NCBI GenBank assembly: GCA_002367305.1
Contig: DFBG01000105.1
Location: 1-10,460 of the forward strand
DNA from: Actinobacteria bacterium UBA3086
GTDB lineage: Bacteria; Actinomycetota; Coriobacteriia; Anaerosomatales; UBA3086
Reading direction: 5' to 3'
DNA: 10,460 nt
In this document: positions 1 through 6,588 of the stretch, one piece after another
Layout of the letters: every line of letters starts with the position of its first letter
How positions within the stretch are numbered: position 1 is the stretch's first letter
The notes under the pieces: generated by a model
Seen by the model: only the letters and a program-made list of their open reading frames with translations
Database searches by the model: none
What the model was told of the DNA's origin: nothing
Made by a program: the position numbers and the translations under genes

Positions 1-3
1 GTC

Positions 4-34
4 TTGCCGAATCACCCCGCTGCTGTGGTATCAT
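4..34 (+). promoter_or_regulatory. Candidate rpmF promoter (extended -10)
   Basis: TATCAT at 29-34 matches five of six -10 consensus bases and is preceded by TG at 26-27 with one spacer base, giving an extended -10 element. A possible -35, TTGCCG at 4-9, lies 19 bases upstream, which is longer than the ideal 17. Transcription would begin near 40 and leave a leader of about 70 bases before the rpmF start. No upstream gene can be recognised in the first 108 bases, although the window edge could hold a gene tail in another frame. This is motif-based only. Confidence 0.4.
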
Positions 35-75
35 TCTCGCTCGTGCGGCTCCGCCGCCATGAACTGAACACTTGC

Positions 76-92
76 ACGCGCGTGGCGCGCGT
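76..92 (+). promoter_or_regulatory. GC-rich leader hairpin next to the rpmF ribosome binding site
   Basis: ACGCGCG at 76-82 pairs perfectly with CGCGCGT at 86-92 around a three-base TGG loop. The stem ends two bases before the Shine-Dalgarno stretch GAAAGGAG (94-101). A smaller stem, GCGGC/GCCGC (45-49 with 53-57), lies upstream in the same leader. The placement fits a structure that influences ribosome access or mRNA stability. No ligand or protein is identifiable, and a GC-rich chance stem cannot be excluded. Confidence 0.45.
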
Positions 93-108
93 CGAAAGGA
101 GCACCACA

Positions 109-285
109 ATGGCAGTACCCAAGAGGAAAACCTCACGCACCGTCCGCGATATGCGTCGTGCGAACCACAAGATCGAGGCGCCGGCCAAGTCCGTGTGCCC
201 TCAGTGCCATCAGCCCAAGCTTCCGCATCGAGTATGTCCCGAGTGCGGGTACTACAATGGCAAAGAGGTCATCGAGACCGATTAG
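109..285 (+). CDS. rpmF: 50S ribosomal protein L32, zinc-binding type
   Basis: This 58-residue protein is a structural component of the large ribosomal subunit. The N-terminus MAVPKRKTSR, followed by a basic stretch (TVRDMRRANHKI), is the standard L32 signature. Two CxxC pairs (CPQC near residues 29-32 and CPEC near 42-45) are separated by nine residues and should bind one zinc ion. This is therefore the cysteine-containing (C+) form, not the zinc-free form made under zinc limitation in some bacteria. An open frame continues upstream of 109, but the family N-terminus and the GAAAGGAG Shine-Dalgarno at 94-101, seven bases from the ATG, fix the start. A strong terminator follows directly. rpmF is commonly linked to plsX and fab genes; here two extra genes separate it from plsX. 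Confidence 0.97.
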   Translation: MAVPKRKTSRTVRDMRRANHKIEAPAKSVCPQCHQPKLPHRVCPECGYYNGKEVIETD

Positions 286-303
286 CCGAAACGTGCATCA
301 TCA

Positions 304-336
304 CAACGCCCGCCAATCGGCGGGCGTTGTTCGTTT
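304..336 (+). terminator. Intrinsic terminator or attenuator after rpmF
   Basis: CAACGCCCGCC (304-314) pairs perfectly with GGCGGGCGTTG (319-329) around an AATC loop. The 11-bp stem is followed by TTCGTTT, an interrupted U tract. The hairpin starts 18 bases after the rpmF stop codon. Only 27 bases separate the end of the tract from the next gene's GTG, which is too little for an ordinary promoter. It may therefore act as a partial terminator that lowers transcription into the lipid genes compared with rpmF. Confidence 0.85.
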
Positions 337-363
337 GATTCCAAGGGGGAGGCAAGCGACAAG

Positions 364-2457
364 GTGTTGGACGGGTTCTTTTCACCTCAGTCGGTCGTCG
401 TCATCGGCGCCGCGCGTGACCACGCCAAGGTGGGGCATCACGTATTCGCGAACCTGATCGATGGTGGCTTCGCGGGTGTGGTGTACCCGGTCAACCCCAA
501 AGCCGATGAGATAGACGGGCATCGATGCTACTCATCGGTCGGCGAACTTCCTGAACCTGTTGACCTCGCCGTCGTGGTTGTACCTGCGCGATTCGTGGCC
601 GCCACCATCGACCAATGTGCCGCAGCCGGAATACACTCCGTCATCGTCATCTCCGCTGGTTTCAAGGAGGCTGGGCCTGACGGCGGTGCCATGGAGCGTG
701 AACTCATCTCCCACGCACGAGCCGGTGGTGTCCGTGTTCTCGGTCCCAACTGTCTCGGCCTCATCTCGACGCCATCGTCACTCAACGCCTCGTTCGCCTC
801 ATCCATGCCACCGCGCGGACATATCGGGTTCATGTCACAGTCTGGCGCTCTAGGTACAGCGATCCTCGATTGGGCCACGGGCGAGGGGATTGGGCTGTCC
901 CACTTCGTTTCCCTTGGCAATAAGGCTGATCTCACCGAGACCGACCTGGCCGATGCATGGCGCGTCGACCCCGAGACCCGTGTCGTGGTGGCGTATCTGG
1001 AGTCCGTGAGCAACGGCCAGGACTTTGTTCGCGCAGCGACTGAGCTCAGTGCAGAGAAGCCGCTCATCGTTCTCAAATCCGGTGGTTCGGATGCAGGCGC
1101 GCGTGCGGTCTCCTCTCACACAGGTAGTCTTGCCGGATCCGAGACGGCATACAATGCCGCATTCCGAAAAGCGGGAGTCATCCGGGCACAGTCAGTGCAG
1201 GAACTGTTCGATCTGGCCACCGGCTTCTCACTTCAGCCCACGCCTGTGGGACCCGGAGTTGCCATTCTCACCAATGCGGGCGGCCCCGCGGTGATGGCGA
1301 CTGACGCATGCGAACGCGCAGGCGTCGTGATCGCATCTCTTGAGCACGAAACGATCGATCTGCTACGTGAGGCATTACCTGCGGCTGCGGCGCTCTACAA
1401 TCCAGTGGACATCCTCGGCGATGCCCCTGCTAAGCGCTACAAGGACGCTGCCGCGGCTCTGTATGCCGATCCCAACGTACGAGCCGTTCTGGCGATCTTG
1501 ACGCCTCAGGCGACGACTGAACCGGTTGAGACCGCACACGCGCTGGTCCAAGCGGCCCGAGAGAGCGGTATCACGACTGTCGCGTGTTTCATGGGTCACG
1601 ACAGTGTTGAAGAGGCGTGGGGCGTTCTGCGGTCAGGCGGAATTCCCGTGTACACGTTCCCCGAGCGCGCGGTGGCCACTCTCGCTGCAATGGAGCGACA
1701 TCGCGAGAGATTGCTCAAGTCCGTCGACACCCCTCGCGCTATCCCGGTCGATGCCGACGTTGTCAGGGCTCATATCGATGAGGCCCGCGCAGCCGGTAGG
1801 GCGTTCATCGCCGAAGAGCGCGCCGCCGATATTGCACAAGCCTACGGCATCTCCGTTCCCCCAGGAGGGCTTGCTCGCAACCTTGAGGCTGCTCTTTCCT
1901 GCGCTGAGGAAGTCGGCTATCCCGTAGTGATGAAAATCGCGAGTCCTGACATCCTCCATAAGAGCGATGTTGGCGGTCTGCGCGTGGGAATCGCCACGCC
2001 CGATGAACTAGAAACTGCATACGATGACGTGATGTCGAAGTCGCGGTCCCGGATGCCCGACGCGGTCATCTGGGGTGTGCAGATACAGAAGATGGTCAGA
2101 GCCGGTCGTGAGGTGATCATCGGAGTGGATCGTGATCCTCAGTTCGGACCGATGCTCATGTTCGGCCTCGGTGGCATCTACGTTGAGGTCATGAAGGACG
2201 TCACATTCAGGCTGTGTCCGGTGGGTCCGCGAGAGGCTCGCAACATGCTTCGCGATATCCGGTCGTTCGGCCTGCTCAGGGGCGCGCGGGGTCAGCGGCC
2301 CGCAGATCTGGACGCGGTGGTCGACGTCATCGAGCGCATATCGCGACTCGTCACGGACTTCCCTGAGATCATCGAGCTCGACATCAACCCGCTCATTGTC
2401 GGCGACGCCGGTCACGGTGCCATCGCCGCAGACATACGCATCGGTATCGGAGGCTGA
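364..2457 (+). CDS. ADP-forming acetate/acyl-CoA ligase, fused alpha-beta type
   Basis: This 697-residue enzyme of the NDP-forming acyl-CoA synthetase superfamily should catalyse acyl-CoA + ADP + phosphate <=> acid + ATP + CoA in the cytoplasm. Domains in order are a CoA-binding Rossmann domain (about 8-130, VVVIGA near 11), succinyl-CoA-synthetase-like CoA-ligase domains (about 150-440) and a C-terminal ATP-grasp domain (about 470-695). GPNCLGLI lies at 127-134. SSHTGSLAG contains His252, the expected phosphorylated histidine. HKSDVGG contains His532, matching the second phosphohistidine region of this family, and ELDINPL contains Asp673. Archaeal acetyl-CoA synthetases usually split these parts into separate alpha and beta subunits; the length here is normal for the fused form. 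The GTG start is preceded by GGGGGAGG at 345-352, 11 bases away, which is slightly long. The substrate (acetate, branched-chain or aryl acid) cannot be read from sequence. The next gene starts one base after the stop. Confidence 0.93.
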   Translation: MLDGFFSPQSVVVIGAARDHAKVGHHVFANLIDGGFAGVVYPVNPKADEIDGHRCYSSVGELPEPVDLAVVVVPARFVAATIDQCAAAGIHSVIVISAGFKEAGPDGGAMERELISHARAGGVRVLGPNCLGLISTPSSLNASFASSMPPRGHIGFMSQSGALGTAILDWATGEGIGLSHFVSLGNKADLTETDLADAWRVDPETRVVVAYLESVSNGQDFVRAATELSAEKPLIVLKSGGSDAGARAVSSHTGSLAGSETAYNAAFRKAGVIRAQSVQELFDLATGFSLQPTPVGPGVAILTNAGGPAVMATDACERAGVVIASLEHETIDLLREALPAAAALYNPVDILGDAPAKRYKDAAAALYADPNVRAVLAILTPQATTEPVETAHALVQAARESGITTVACFMGHDSVEEAWGVLRSGGIPVYTFPERAVATLAAMERHRERLLKSVDTPRAIPVDADVVRAHIDEARAAGRAFIAEERAADIAQAYGISVPPGGLARNLEAALSCAEEVGYPVVMKIASPDILHKSDVGGLRVGIATPDELETAYDDVMSKSRSRMPDAVIWGVQIQKMVRAGREVIIGVDRDPQFGPMLMFGLGGIYVEVMKDVTFRLCPVGPREARNMLRDIRSFGLLRGARGQRPADLDAVVDVIERISRLVTDFPEIIELDINPLIVGDAGHGAIAADIRIGIGG

Positions 2458-2458
2458 T

Positions 2459-3517
2459 ATGAACACGATAATGATCGCATCGACCACGGCGTATTCCGGA
2501 AAGAGCGGCATCTGTCTCGCCATGCTCAAGGAACTCGCTGATGCGGGACACGACGTCGCTTACTTCAAGCCCTTTGGCACCATGCCCGTCATGATCGACG
2601 ATGTGCAGACCGATGAGGATGCCGTCTACCTCAGAGAGCAGGCCACCGTCAAAGCCTCACTGGCTGACGTCTGTCCCGTGGTTCGCTCACGCCGACTGCT
2701 CGAGGATGTTCTCTCCGGTCGCGCCGAGAATCTTGGCGATGTGGTCTCGGAATCCTTTGAGCGCGTGAGCGCTGCTGCGGACACCGTGGTCGTCGAGGGC
2801 CCCAGTGATATCGACCAGGGCCGTACGGCAGGTCTCTCACTCTGCGATCTCGCCGGCCGTCTCGACGCCAAGGTGCTACTGGTGCACAAGCCGGTGGCGG
2901 AGGATCTTCCCGATGAGATACTGTTCGTCGCCGACTGCTTGGGCGATCGCCTCGCGGGTATCGTGTTCAACGCGGTAAGAGAGTCCGTTCAAGACTTCTA
3001 CGCAGGTCCCGTCACTGATTTTCTCGAGAACGCCGGGGTGCGCGTCTTTGGGGTCATTGATCACGATCCGTTGCTCTCATCGGCTTCCGTACATGAGATC
3101 GTGGACGCCCTGAGTGGCACAGTCCTTTGCGCCGATGAAAAACTCGACGCAGCAGTAGAGACGTTCATGGTCGGTGCCATGGGGCAAGACAAGGCACTGC
3201 GCTTCTTCAGGCGCAAGAATCACAAGGCTGTCATAACCGGTGGGGATAGAGCCGACGTACAGCTCGCGGCCTTGGAAACGGATACGCGCTGCATTATTCT
3301 CACCGGTAACCTGCCGCCGAGCTCGCTCGTACTCTCACGTGCCGAGGAGTTGGGTGTGCCCATGGTGCTCGTGGGCATGGACACGCTCTCTGCAGTCGAG
3401 AAGATGGAGGCGCTGCTCGGTCGGATAAGGCTCCATGATCCGGTCAAGGCTGATAGAATACGCGCGATGTTCGCTGCGGCGGTCAACACCGACGAAGTAC
3501 TCGCTTCTCTGCGGTGA
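2459..3517 (+). CDS. Stand-alone Pta-N-like protein: BioD-like P-loop plus DRTGG domain
   Basis: This 352-residue protein resembles the N-terminal half of long phosphotransacetylases (COG0857 type). Residues 1 to about 200 form a BioD-like P-loop domain: a degenerate Walker A, STTAYSGKSG (8-17), with GKS at 14-16, YFKPFG at 35-40 and VVEGP near 111-115. Residues about 205-315 resemble a DRTGG domain with ITGGDRAD at 259-266. The protein ends at residue 352, so the PTA_PTB catalytic domain is absent and it is not expected to make acetyl-phosphate. In E. coli Pta the corresponding region is regulatory and affects effector response. Nucleotide or metabolite sensing for the adjacent acyl-CoA synthetase is a reasonable inference, not shown. 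The ATG is chosen because GGAGG at 2449-2453 lies five bases upstream; the open frame extending back to 2396 overlaps the previous gene. The one-base gap implies translational coupling. Confidence 0.85.
   Translation: MNTIMIASTTAYSGKSGICLAMLKELADAGHDVAYFKPFGTMPVMIDDVQTDEDAVYLREQATVKASLADVCPVVRSRRLLEDVLSGRAENLGDVVSESFERVSAAADTVVVEGPSDIDQGRTAGLSLCDLAGRLDAKVLLVHKPVAEDLPDEILFVADCLGDRLAGIVFNAVRESVQDFYAGPVTDFLENAGVRVFGVIDHDPLLSSASVHEIVDALSGTVLCADEKLDAAVETFMVGAMGQDKALRFFRRKNHKAVITGGDRADVQLAALETDTRCIILTGNLPPSSLVLSRAEELGVPMVLVGMDTLSAVEKMEALLGRIRLHDPVKADRIRAMFAAAVNTDEVLASLR
3451..3459 (+). promoter_or_regulatory. Candidate extended -10 promoter for plsX
   Basis: TGATAGAAT lies inside the 3' end of the Pta-N gene. 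It has TG, one spacer base and TAGAAT, which matches five of six -10 consensus bases. No good -35 is visible about 17 bases upstream, so it would have to work as an extended -10 promoter. It would give a leader of about 80 bases before plsX. The match overlaps coding sequence and may be chance. Confidence 0.3.
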
Positions 3518-3544
3518 CCCTTCGATCCCAAGGAACTCATACAC

Positions 3545-4546
3545 ATGACTGACATTAGAACCGTGACCGTATGTGTTGATGCTATGGGCGGAGATCATGC
3601 GCCTGCAACTATCCTTGACGGGGTACGCGAAGCACTCGCGGCGGATGCCGCCCTACAGGTCATCATCACCGGTGACGAGAGCGTGGTCGGGCCATTCGCG
3701 GCTCTCCACGAGCGCTGCATCGCGCATCCCACCACGGAAGTCATCGGCATGGATGAGCATCCGGCCAAGGCGGTGCGGTCCAAGAAGGACTCTTCAATCG
3801 TCGTCGGTTGTCGGCTTGTGAAAGAGGGCAGGGCCCAGGCGTTCTTCTCGGCAGGTTCCACGGGCGGGGCCATGGCTGCCGCCACACTGGGGATGGGACG
3901 GATCAAGGGTGTATCCCGTCCTGCGATCGCGACCGTCATTCCCACATCCGCTCACCCGCTCGTGCTGCTCGACGTGGGTGCTAACGCTGACGTGAAGGTT
4001 GAGAATCTCGTTCAGTTCGCCCACATGGGTGCGGCGTATGCCCGCATCATTCTGGAGATCGCAGAGCCTCGCGTTGCCCTGCTCAACATAGGCGAGGAGC
4101 CGACCAAGGGATCCGTCCTGGCTCAAGAGGCACATGCTGCCATGGCGGTGGAGGTACCCGGTTTCATCGGCAATGCCGAGGGTCGGGACGTCACAACGGG
4201 CACGGCTGATGTCATTGTGACCGACGGGTTCACCGGAAACGTCGCTCTCAAGCTCCTCGAGGGTACGTCCAAGAGCCTCATGGGTCAGATTCGTGATGCC
4301 ATGACCTCTTCGCTCAAGAACAAGCTTGCGGCCGCGGTGCTCAAGCCGTCACTCAAACTTCTAAAGGAGAAGCTCGACCCAGACGCCTACGGCGGGGCAC
4401 CCCTGCTGGGCGTGAAAGGTGTCTGCATCATCGGACACGGTAGTTCAGGTGCTCGAGCGGTGTCATCGGCCATTCGAGTCGCCACACAGGCCGTGCGCGG
4501 TGGACTCGCCGACGAGATCGCGGCGGCGGTTACCGCCGAAGAGTAA
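3545..4546 (+). CDS. plsX: Phosphate acyltransferase PlsX (acyl-ACP to acyl-phosphate)
   Basis: PlsX converts acyl-ACP and inorganic phosphate to acyl-phosphate, the donor used by PlsY for the first acylation of glycerol-3-phosphate. It is a peripheral membrane enzyme linking fatty acid synthesis to phospholipids. The 333-residue protein has the family's usual length and motifs: VDAMGGDHAP (11-20), SAGSTGG (102-108), LLDVGAN (141-147), NIGEEPTKG (181-189), GNAEGRD (209-215), TDGFTGN (226-232), YGGAPLLGV (282-290) and GHGSS near 297-301. The ATG at 3545 has AAGGA at 3530-3534, ten bases upstream. It follows the Pta-N gene after 27 bases and precedes fabH, a common plsX-fabH pairing. No FapR-like operator was recognised. 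Confidence 0.97.
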   Translation: MTDIRTVTVCVDAMGGDHAPATILDGVREALAADAALQVIITGDESVVGPFAALHERCIAHPTTEVIGMDEHPAKAVRSKKDSSIVVGCRLVKEGRAQAFFSAGSTGGAMAAATLGMGRIKGVSRPAIATVIPTSAHPLVLLDVGANADVKVENLVQFAHMGAAYARIILEIAEPRVALLNIGEEPTKGSVLAQEAHAAMAVEVPGFIGNAEGRDVTTGTADVIVTDGFTGNVALKLLEGTSKSLMGQIRDAMTSSLKNKLAAAVLKPSLKLLKEKLDPDAYGGAPLLGVKGVCIIGHGSSGARAVSSAIRVATQAVRGGLADEIAAAVTAEE

Positions 4547-4552
4547 GCTGGT

Positions 4553-4580
4553 TTGACCGTATGAGTGGTACGTGTACACT
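4553..4580 (+). promoter_or_regulatory. Candidate fabH promoter
   Basis: TTGACC at 4553-4558 matches five of six -35 bases. TACACT at 4575-4580 matches four of six -10 bases, with a 16-base spacer. It lies seven bases after the plsX stop, in an 81-base gap that is among the longer intergenic spaces of this compact cluster. Initiation near 4587 would leave a leader of about 40 bases before fabH. This suggests that fabH and the downstream core genes can be transcribed separately from plsX. Confidence 0.5.
4564..4580. promoter_or_regulatory. Imperfect inverted repeat overlapping the fabH promoter
   Basis: The sequence AGTGGTACGTGTACACT has a left arm AGTGGTAC and a right arm GTACACT around a two-base GT centre. 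The arms are exactly complementary apart from one extra G in the left arm. It covers the spacer and the whole proposed -10 of the fabH promoter, where a repressor would block initiation. No regulator gene is in the window, and I do not recognise the motif as a known FapR, FabT or FasR site. Confidence 0.3.
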
Positions 4581-4627
4581 ACTCGGACGCTATTGGGCCA
4601 CCCGACCGATCTAGGAGACCCGTCTGC

Positions 4628-5635
4628 ATGTCACGTCACGCCGCAATAACGGGCATAGGCTCCTATCTGCCTGAGACCGTGCTGACCAACGCCGAACTCG
4701 AGCGTATGGTCGACACTTCTGATGAGTGGATCACCACGCGTACAGGTATCAAGGAGCGCCGACTTGCCGGTGACGGCGAGGCGACGTCGCACCTTGGTGC
4801 ACGCGCTGGCGTCCGAGCATTGAAAGACGCTGGCCTCGCGGCTGACACGATCGACCTGTTGGTCGTCGGCACGTCGAGTGCGGACCACGTGTTCCCCTCT
4901 GCAGCATGCTTGATCCAAGACCAACTCGGCCTGACCTGCTCCGCACATGACGTGAACGCTGCGTGCACAAGCTTCATCTACGCGCTCCAGACTGGCGTCA
5001 CTGCGATCGAGTCAGGACGCGCTCAGCGCGTTCTCGTGATCGGGGCGGACACACTCTCACGATTCACCGATTTCACCGACCGCGGCACCTGCATCCTGTT
5101 TGGCGACGGTGCTGGGGCAGTGGTACTTGAGGCCTCTGACGAGCCCGGCGTCATGGGCATCGTGATGGGGTCCGACGGAAGCGGCAAGGATATGCTCACG
5201 ATTCCTGCCGGCGGCTCGGCGATGCCTGTCACTCCCGAGGCTCTCGCCGCGCACGAGCAGTTCATCAAGATGGTGGGCACTGATGTGTTCAAGTTCGCAC
5301 TCAAGATCATCCCCGCCGTGACCACTCAGGCACTCGAGGCATCGGACATGACGATCGATGATCTTGACTGGCTGATTCCTCATCAGGCGAATCAGCGCAT
5401 CATCACTGCGGCGGCCGATCGTCTGGGTATGTCAGAGGATCAAGTCATCTCAAACGTTGAATACACGGGGAACACATCCTCAGGCTCGATACCGCTCGCT
5501 TTGGACGACCTGTATACTAGCGGGCGAATCACCCGAGGCGACACACTCGCATTCGTAGGATTCGGCGCTGGCCTCACGTGGGGCGCCGCCATCGTCCGTT
5601 GGACGAAGACGACACCGAACAAGGAGGCACTCTGA
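4628..5635 (+). CDS. fabH: Beta-ketoacyl-ACP synthase III (FabH)
   Basis: FabH starts each fatty acid chain by condensing an acyl-CoA primer with malonyl-ACP in the cytoplasm. The 335-residue protein has the thiolase fold and the complete Cys-His-Asn triad: Cys113 in AACTSF, His252 in PHQANQRI and Asn282 in GNTSSGSIP. ITGIGSYLPE near the N-terminus and SDEWITTRTGI (31-41) are family signatures, as is the C-terminal GFGAGLTWGA. The open frame extends back to 4565. The ATG at 4628 is preferred because the family N-terminus begins there and AGGAG at 4613-4617 lies ten bases upstream. Primer preference, acetyl versus branched-chain, is not evident from sequence. The stop codon overlaps the fabK start by one base. 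Confidence 0.97.
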   Translation: MSRHAAITGIGSYLPETVLTNAELERMVDTSDEWITTRTGIKERRLAGDGEATSHLGARAGVRALKDAGLAADTIDLLVVGTSSADHVFPSAACLIQDQLGLTCSAHDVNAACTSFIYALQTGVTAIESGRAQRVLVIGADTLSRFTDFTDRGTCILFGDGAGAVVLEASDEPGVMGIVMGSDGSGKDMLTIPAGGSAMPVTPEALAAHEQFIKMVGTDVFKFALKIIPAVTTQALEASDMTIDDLDWLIPHQANQRIITAAADRLGMSEDQVISNVEYTGNTSSGSIPLALDDLYTSGRITRGDTLAFVGFGAGLTWGAAIVRWTKTTPNKEAL

Positions 5636-6579
5636 TGACCCTCAAGACGCGGCTGACCGAGCTGCTTGAGATTGAGCATCCGATCATCCAAGGTGGAATG
5701 GCTTGGACCGCTACCGCTGAGCTGGCGGGCGCGGTGAGCAACGCCGGTGGCTTTGGCATCATCGGTGCGGGTCACATGCCCACCGCACTTCTGCGCGAGC
5801 AGATCCATCTGGCCAAGGAGCTCACGGACAAGCCTTTCGGCGTGAATCTCATGCTGCTCACTCCTCACATCGACGAGATCGTCGAAATGGTTCTCGAGGA
5901 GAAGGTCCATGCAGTCACCACCGGTGCGGGTAACCCCGGCAAGTACATGAGCGCGCTGCAGGACCGAGGTATCAAGGTTCTTCCCATCGCCCCCAGTGTT
6001 GCGCTCGCGAAGCGGCTCGAGGCCGCAGGCGCTGACGCGATCATAGGTGAGGGCATGGAGGCCGGTGGTCACATCGGTGACCTCACGACCATGGTGCTCA
6101 CACCACAACTCGTTGATGCGGTCGAGATCCCCGTCGTTGCAGCCGGCGGCATCGCCGACGGACGAGGCGTCGTGGCTGCGTTCGCACTCGGCGCTGAAGG
6201 TGTGCAGATCGGAACGCGATTCATGTGCGCCGAGGAGTGCACCATTCACGAGGACGTCAAGGCGCGCATCCTCAAAGCGAAGGATCGCGATACCGTGGTC
6301 ACCGGTCGATCGACCGGTCATCCCGTGCGCGTACTCAAGAACAAACTCTCCAAGCAGATCATGGCGCTCGATCTCGAGAATCGACCGGAAGAGATCGAGG
6401 CACTCGGTGCAGGCAAGTTGGCCAACTGCATGTGCAGAGGCGACGTCGATGAGGGAAGCCTCATGGCCGGACAGTGCGCGTCCATGATCGACTCGATCAT
6501 GCCGGCCCAAGAGATCATCGCGACCATCCTCGCTGAAGCTGAATCCGTTATGCGGGCGATGCCCGGTCGGATAGGATAG
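5635..6579 (+). CDS. fabK: Enoyl-ACP reductase II, FMN-dependent (FabK)
   Basis: FabK performs the final NAD(P)H-dependent reduction of trans-2-enoyl-ACP in each elongation cycle. It is the flavoprotein alternative to FabI. The 314-residue TIM-barrel protein resembles pneumococcal FabK throughout: PIIQGGMAW (16-24), KPFGVNLMLL (66-75), TTGAGNP near 95-101, EGMEAGGHIG (139-148) with the expected catalytic His146, AAGGIADG (169-176), QIGTRF (191-196) and TGRSTGHPVRVLKN (223-236). The C-terminal region contains GDVDEGSLMAGQ, which supports true FabK rather than nitronate monooxygenase. AAGGAGG (5621-5627) lies seven bases before the ATG. The start overlaps the fabH stop by one base. An 18-bp palindrome lies in the coding sequence at 6301-6318. 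FabK-type organisms are generally insensitive to triclosan unless FabI is also present. Confidence 0.95.
   Translation: MTLKTRLTELLEIEHPIIQGGMAWTATAELAGAVSNAGGFGIIGAGHMPTALLREQIHLAKELTDKPFGVNLMLLTPHIDEIVEMVLEEKVHAVTTGAGNPGKYMSALQDRGIKVLPIAPSVALAKRLEAAGADAIIGEGMEAGGHIGDLTTMVLTPQLVDAVEIPVVAAGGIADGRGVVAAFALGAEGVQIGTRFMCAEECTIHEDVKARILKAKDRDTVVTGRSTGHPVRVLKNKLSKQIMALDLENRPEEIEALGAGKLANCMCRGDVDEGSLMAGQCASMIDSIMPAQEIIATILAEAESVMRAMPGRIG
6301..6318. repeat. 18-bp perfect palindrome within fabK
   Basis: ACCGGTCGATCGACCGGT equals its own reverse complement across all 18 bases, with no spacer. It encodes residues TGRSTG of FabK, a conserved protein motif whose two TG pairs favour part of the symmetry, so codon choice may have completed it by chance. 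It could also serve as a binding site for a dimeric protein. No second copy was noticed in the window. Confidence 0.9.
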
Positions 6580-6588
6580 GCCGCGCAT

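Noticed and set aside
1..108. Tail of an upstream DUF177/YceD gene, a common rpmF neighbour
   Set aside because: The three forward frames give no recognisable DUF177 C-terminus, and the stretch is better explained by promoter and leader.
253..258. TACAAT within rpmF as a -10 box for the acyl-CoA synthetase gene
   Set aside because: There is no -35 match at suitable spacing and no extended -10 TG; any transcript would also have to pass the terminator at 304-336.
2008..2529. A 173-codon minus-strand open frame across the acyl-CoA synthetase/Pta-N junction
   Set aside because: It overlaps two well-supported genes and shows no family motif or ribosome binding evidence; it is explained by codon bias.
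5511..5518. TGTATACT near the 3' end of fabH as a promoter for fabK
   Set aside because: No -35 is present, the TG is not spaced as in an extended -10, and fabH and fabK overlap in a translationally coupled arrangement.
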